Program-made: the position numbers and the translations under genes
Assembly: GCF_001613385.1 (NCBI RefSeq)
Contig: NZ_BDCG01000002.1
Coordinates: 1-64,000, forward strand
Direction: 5' to 3'
Source: Nocardia flavorosea NBRC 108225
GTDB taxonomy: Bacteria > Actinomycetota > Actinomycetes > Mycobacteriales > Mycobacteriaceae
DNA: 64,000 nucleotides
In this document: positions 61,031-64,000 of the stretch, piece after piece
How positions within the stretch are numbered: the first letter of the stretch is position 1
Layout of the letters: each line of letters begins with the position of its first letter
Notes under the pieces: generated by a model
Databases searched by the model: none
What the model saw: only the letters and a program-made list of their open reading frames with translations
Told to the model about the DNA's origin: nothing

Positions 61031-64000
61031 TCATCCGTTGTGTCCGGCGGTTTCTCGGTCGAGTTGGTCGTTCAGGACGTGGGCGATGCGGGCCAGGACC
61101 GCCGGTTCGGTCATCGCCAGGTGGGTGGCATCGATATCGATAGCGGTGATGTGGCCGCGGACGTGCGGTTCCCAGCCGTGGTGGCCGGTGGCGTCGGCGC
61201 GGCGTTCGCCGGTGGCGGTGAAGTACAGCATGTCGCTGTCGAGGATCCGGGGTTGCCATTCGGCGGCGGCGCGGATCGACTGGTTGTAGGCGTCGGTCAT
61301 GCGCTGGATGAGGGTGGCGTCGATACCGAGCTCCTCCCCCAGGTTCTGCCGGATCAGGGTGGCGGCTTCCTCGGCGGTGGCGTCGGTGGGGACGAAATCG
61401 ATACCCATGACGGGGCCGAGGTTGGCGACGAGTTCGCCGGCGGTCACGGTGGTGACGGCTGATCGGTCGAATCCGTCGGCTTCGGCGTCCAGCAGGGCCA
61501 ACAGGGCCACCTCTTCCCCGGCGGCGCGCATTTCGACCGCGATCGCGTGGGCGATCTGGCCGCCGAGAGACCAGCCGAGCAGGTGGTACGGGCCGTGCGG
61601 CTGGAGGGTGCGGATTTCGTCGAGGTAGCGGCGGGCGGTGTCGTCGATGGTGGCGGGTCCCTGCCCGGCGCCGCTGAGTTGCGGTGCCTGGATACCGTAG
61701 ATCGGCCGGTCCCCGGTGAGGTATTCGCAGAGGGGACGGTAGCTCCAGGCGAGGCCCGAGGCAGGGTGGATGCAGAACAGCGGGGGTTGTGTTCCGGTGG
61801 TGCGGATCGGTAGCAGGACATCGAATCCGGGGGCGGTGGGTTCGGTGGTGACCTGTCCGGTGCGCATCCCGGTTTCGATCCGTTTGGCGAGTTCGGCGGG
61901 GCGCGGGTCGGACAGGATCCAGCTGACGGGGACGTCGTAGTCGATTTCCCTGCGGAGTTCGCTGACCACCTGTACCGATTTCAGGGAGTTGCCGCCGAGG
62001 GCGTAGAAGTCGTCGTCGGCGCCGACACGGTCCACGCCGAGGACGTGGCCGTAGGCTCGGGCGACTTCTCCTTCCAGCCAGGATTCGGGTTCCCGGAACT
62101 CCCCTACCGCGAATACGGGTTCGGGTAGGCGGTTGCGGTCGAGTTTTCCGGAGGCGGTGAACGGTACGGTGTCGAGCACCATGACGGTGGTGGGCACCAT
62201 GTAGTCGGGTAGTTCGGTGGCGGCGTGGGCGAGGACGGCGTCGGTGTCGACGGCGGCGCCGGTCGCGGGTACCAGGTAGGCGATGAGCCGGTCGCCGGTG
62301 CCGGAGGTGTGTACGGCGGCGATGGCGCGGGCGACGGTGGGGTGTTCGGCGAGAACGGCTTCGATTTCGCCGAGTTCGATACGCAGGCCGCGGAGTTTCA
62401 CCTGGAAGTCGGTGCGGCCCAGGTATTCCAGTTCGCCGGTGCGCAGGCGGCGGGCGCGGTCGCCGGTGCGGTACATGCGTTCGCCGTCGGTGAAGGGGTC
62501 GGGGACGAATCGTTCGGCGGTGAGGCCGGGGCGGGCGTGGTATCCGCGGGCGATCTGGTTGCCGGTGAGGTACAGGTCTCCCGCTACTCCGGGTGGGACG
62601 GGGCGGAGGTGGGTGTCGAGGATGTGGGCGCGGACGTTCCAGACCGGTGTGCCCATGGGGACGCTGCCGTCGTCGGTGCCGGTGACGGGGTGAGAGGTGG
62701 CGTGCAGGGTGAATTCGGTGGGGCCGTAGAGGTTGTGCAGTTCGGTGTGGGGCATGGCGCGGCGGGCGGTGGCGACCACGTCGGCGCCGAATGCTTCGCC
62801 GCCGACGAGTAGCGCCCGTAGGGAGGTGAGCGATTGTGCGGGGGCGGCGTCGGCGAATGCGGCGAGCATGGACGGGACGAACGAGGTGACGGTGATGTGC
62901 CGGTCGTCGATGGTGTCGGCGAGGTAGGCGGGGTCGGTGTGGCCGTCGGGGCGGGCGATGACGAGGCGGGCGCCGACGGCGAGGGTGGCGAACAGTTCCC
63001 ATACCGAGACGTCGAAGGTGGCGGGGGTTTTCTGCAGGACGATATCGGCGGCGGTGAGGCGGTAGGTGTCGATGATCCAGTGCAGTTGGTTGAGGACGGC
63101 GTTGTGCGGTACGGCGACGCCTTTGGGCCGGCCGGTGGAGCCGGAGGTGAACAGGACGTAGGCGGTGTTGTGGGGTCGTAGTGGCCGGAGCCGGTCGGTG
63201 TCGGTGACGGGGGTGTCGTCGTAACCGGTGAGGTCGATTCCGTCGAGGGTGGTGAGTTCGACGACGGGGGCGGCGGTGGTGAGCATGTAGTCGATGCGGT
63301 CGGCGGGGTGGGTGGGGTCGATGGGGACGTATCCCCCGCCGGCGGCGTGGACGGCGTACATGGCGGTGACCTGGTCGAGGGATCGGGGCATGCGTAGTGC
63401 GACGAGGGTGTCGGGGCCGACGCCGCGGGTGATGAGCCAGCGGGCGAGGCGGTTGACGCGGGCGGCGAATTCGGCGTAGGTGAGGGTGTGGGTGCCGGAT
63501 TCGACGGCGGGCCGGTCGGCGTGGGTGGCGGCGGCGCGGGCGAACAGGGCGGGGAGGGTTTCGTCCGGGTCGAGTGGGTGTGCGGTGGCGTTCCACCGGT
63601 GCAGGACGGCGTCTTCTTCTGCGCTGTCGAGGAGTTCGATGTCGTGGACGTGCCGGGTGGGATCGGCGGCGATGGCGCGCAGCATGCGGTGCAGGCGGTC
63701 GGCGACGGCGGTGACGGTGGCGGGGTCGAACAGGTCGGTGGCGTAGGTGATGCCGCCGGTGATTCCGGTGGGTGCGCCGGTGGTGTCGTAGGTGTCGGAG
63801 ACGGTGATCTGGAGGTCGAACAGGGAGGTCGCGGTGTCGGCTTCGACGGCGGTGGCGGTGAGTCCGGGAAGCTCGAATTCGGTGCCGGTCTGGTTCTGGA
63901 AGGCGAGCATCACCTGGAACAGGGGATGGTGGGCGTGGGAGCGGACGGGGTTGAGTTCTTGGACGAGCCGTTCGAACGGTACGTCGGCGTGCCCGAATGC
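61031..64000 (-). CDS. Non-ribosomal peptide synthetase, C-terminal C-A-PCP-TE end (5'-truncated)
   Basis: 989 residues are visible, and the frame is open to the window edge, so the gene continues upstream. In order: the end of a condensation domain (GHADVPFERLVQELNPVRSHAHHPLFQVML), an adenylation domain (core YVLFTSGSTGRPKGV, LYGPTEFTLH, YRTGDRARRL, final lysine TASGKLDRN), a carrier protein with LGGNSL (phosphopantetheine Ser) and a thioesterase with GWSLGG. It loads the last amino acid and releases the peptide by hydrolysis or cyclisation. A hand alignment gives specificity residues D-V-W-S-L-G-L-L-H, so no substrate is assigned with confidence. The product could be a siderophore or lipopeptide. 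Confidence 0.92.
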   Translation of the reverse strand, partial: AFGHADVPFERLVQELNPVRSHAHHPLFQVMLAFQNQTGTEFELPGLTATAVEADTATSLFDLQITVSDTYDTTGAPTGITGGITYATDLFDPATVTAVADRLHRMLRAIAADPTRHVHDIELLDSAEEDAVLHRWNATAHPLDPDETLPALFARAAATHADRPAVESGTHTLTYAEFAARVNRLARWLITRGVGPDTLVALRMPRSLDQVTAMYAVHAAGGGYVPIDPTHPADRIDYMLTTAAPVVELTTLDGIDLTGYDDTPVTDTDRLRPLRPHNTAYVLFTSGSTGRPKGVAVPHNAVLNQLHWIIDTYRLTAADIVLQKTPATFDVSVWELFATLAVGARLVIARPDGHTDPAYLADTIDDRHITVTSFVPSMLAAFADAAPAQSLTSLRALLVGGEAFGADVVATARRAMPHTELHNLYGPTEFTLHATSHPVTGTDDGSVPMGTPVWNVRAHILDTHLRPVPPGVAGDLYLTGNQIARGYHARPGLTAERFVPDPFTDGERMYRTGDRARRLRTGELEYLGRTDFQVKLRGLRIELGEIEAVLAEHPTVARAIAAVHTSGTGDRLIAYLVPATGAAVDTDAVLAHAATELPDYMVPTTVMVLDTVPFTASGKLDRNRLPEPVFAVGEFREPESWLEGEVARAYGHVLGVDRVGADDDFYALGGNSLKSVQVVSELRREIDYDVPVSWILSDPRPAELAKRIETGMRTGQVTTEPTAPGFDVLLPIRTTGTQPPLFCIHPASGLAWSYRPLCEYLTGDRPIYGIQAPQLSGAGQGPATIDDTARRYLDEIRTLQPHGPYHLLGWSLGGQIAHAIAVEMRAAGEEVALLALLDAEADGFDRSAVTTVTAGELVANLGPVMGIDFVPTDATAEEAATLIRQNLGEELGIDATLIQRMTDAYNQSIRAAAEWQPRILDSDMLYFTATGERRADATGHHGWEPHVRGHITAIDIDATHLAMTEPAVLARIAHVLNDQLDRETAGHNG

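Noticed and set aside
60819..63596. 925-codon leftward frame in the NRPS region
   Set aside because: It is almost entirely Arg/Pro/His with no domain, in another frame of the same strand as the clear NRPS reading. It is a GC-rich shadow.

Overview
The window is high-GC actinobacterial DNA. It is most likely from Nocardia or a close relative in the Mycobacteriales. This is inferred from gene content: a mycobacterial-type CYP51, an MTB12-type secreted antigen, a fatty-acyl-AMP ligase, several F420/FMN luciferase-like monooxygenases, KstR/KstR2-type regulators and an igr-type steroid side-chain operon. Many genes start with GTG and overlap their neighbour by 1 to 4 nt (ATGA/GTGA). No rRNA, tRNA, CRISPR array, insertion sequence or phage gene was recognised.

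Layout. 1-6 kb: the 3' part of a fatty-acyl-AMP ligase, an MTB12-like secreted protein, an ABC-2 ATPase/permease pair, and a convergent DrrABC-like exporter. 6.6-13.4 kb: one tightly overlapping operon of a GntR/UTRA regulator, a two-cluster ferredoxin, a lipoprotein binding protein with an extra NosL-like C-terminus, an SsuC/TauC-type permease, its ATPase, and an AprA-like flavoprotein fused to HEAT repeats. 13.35-18.5 kb: a decayed FprB-type ferredoxin/reductase behind cyp51, and a divergent SDR-LLM-phosphotransferase operon. 18.9-27 kb: an LLM-MarR-FMN reductase operon, an AraC-VOC pair with a UvrA2-like ATPase, and a lipoprotein serine hydrolase.

27-46.9 kb is a catabolic island. It has three ACMSD-type amidohydrolases, a double acyl-CoA dehydrogenase (FadE34-like) next to a KstR-like TetR, an IclR regulator, a class II aldolase, and an operon of FadA5-like thiolase, SDR and acyl-CoA synthetase. 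A complete igr-like block follows (ChsE2, ChsH2, ChsE1, ChsH1, Ltp2), then a thioesterase and a KstR2-like TetR. Two sites match the published KstR2 consensus exactly, one before the thiolase operon and one before the TetR gene. By family knowledge, this set removes a propionyl side chain from a CoA-activated ring compound by dehydrogenation, hydration and retro-aldol cleavage. The actual substrate is unknown.

47-53.9 kb is a five-gene oligopeptide-type importer. It starts from a near-consensus promoter overlapped by a CAAGC-type palindrome, and it ends in an IclR gene. 54-60 kb has a gene-poor stretch with an MFS remnant, then an operon of a CrtC-like protein, an LLM oxidoreductase and a PEP-synthase/rifampicin-phosphotransferase-like enzyme, with a divergent TetR. 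61-64 kb is the C-terminal end (C-A-PCP-TE) of a non-ribosomal peptide synthetase running off the window edge.

The strongest leads for something undescribed are the AprBA-like/ABC-importer/HEAT operon and the igr-like island with its own KstR- and KstR2-type regulators. All domain calls were made by eye from translations and remembered family sequences; no database search was run.
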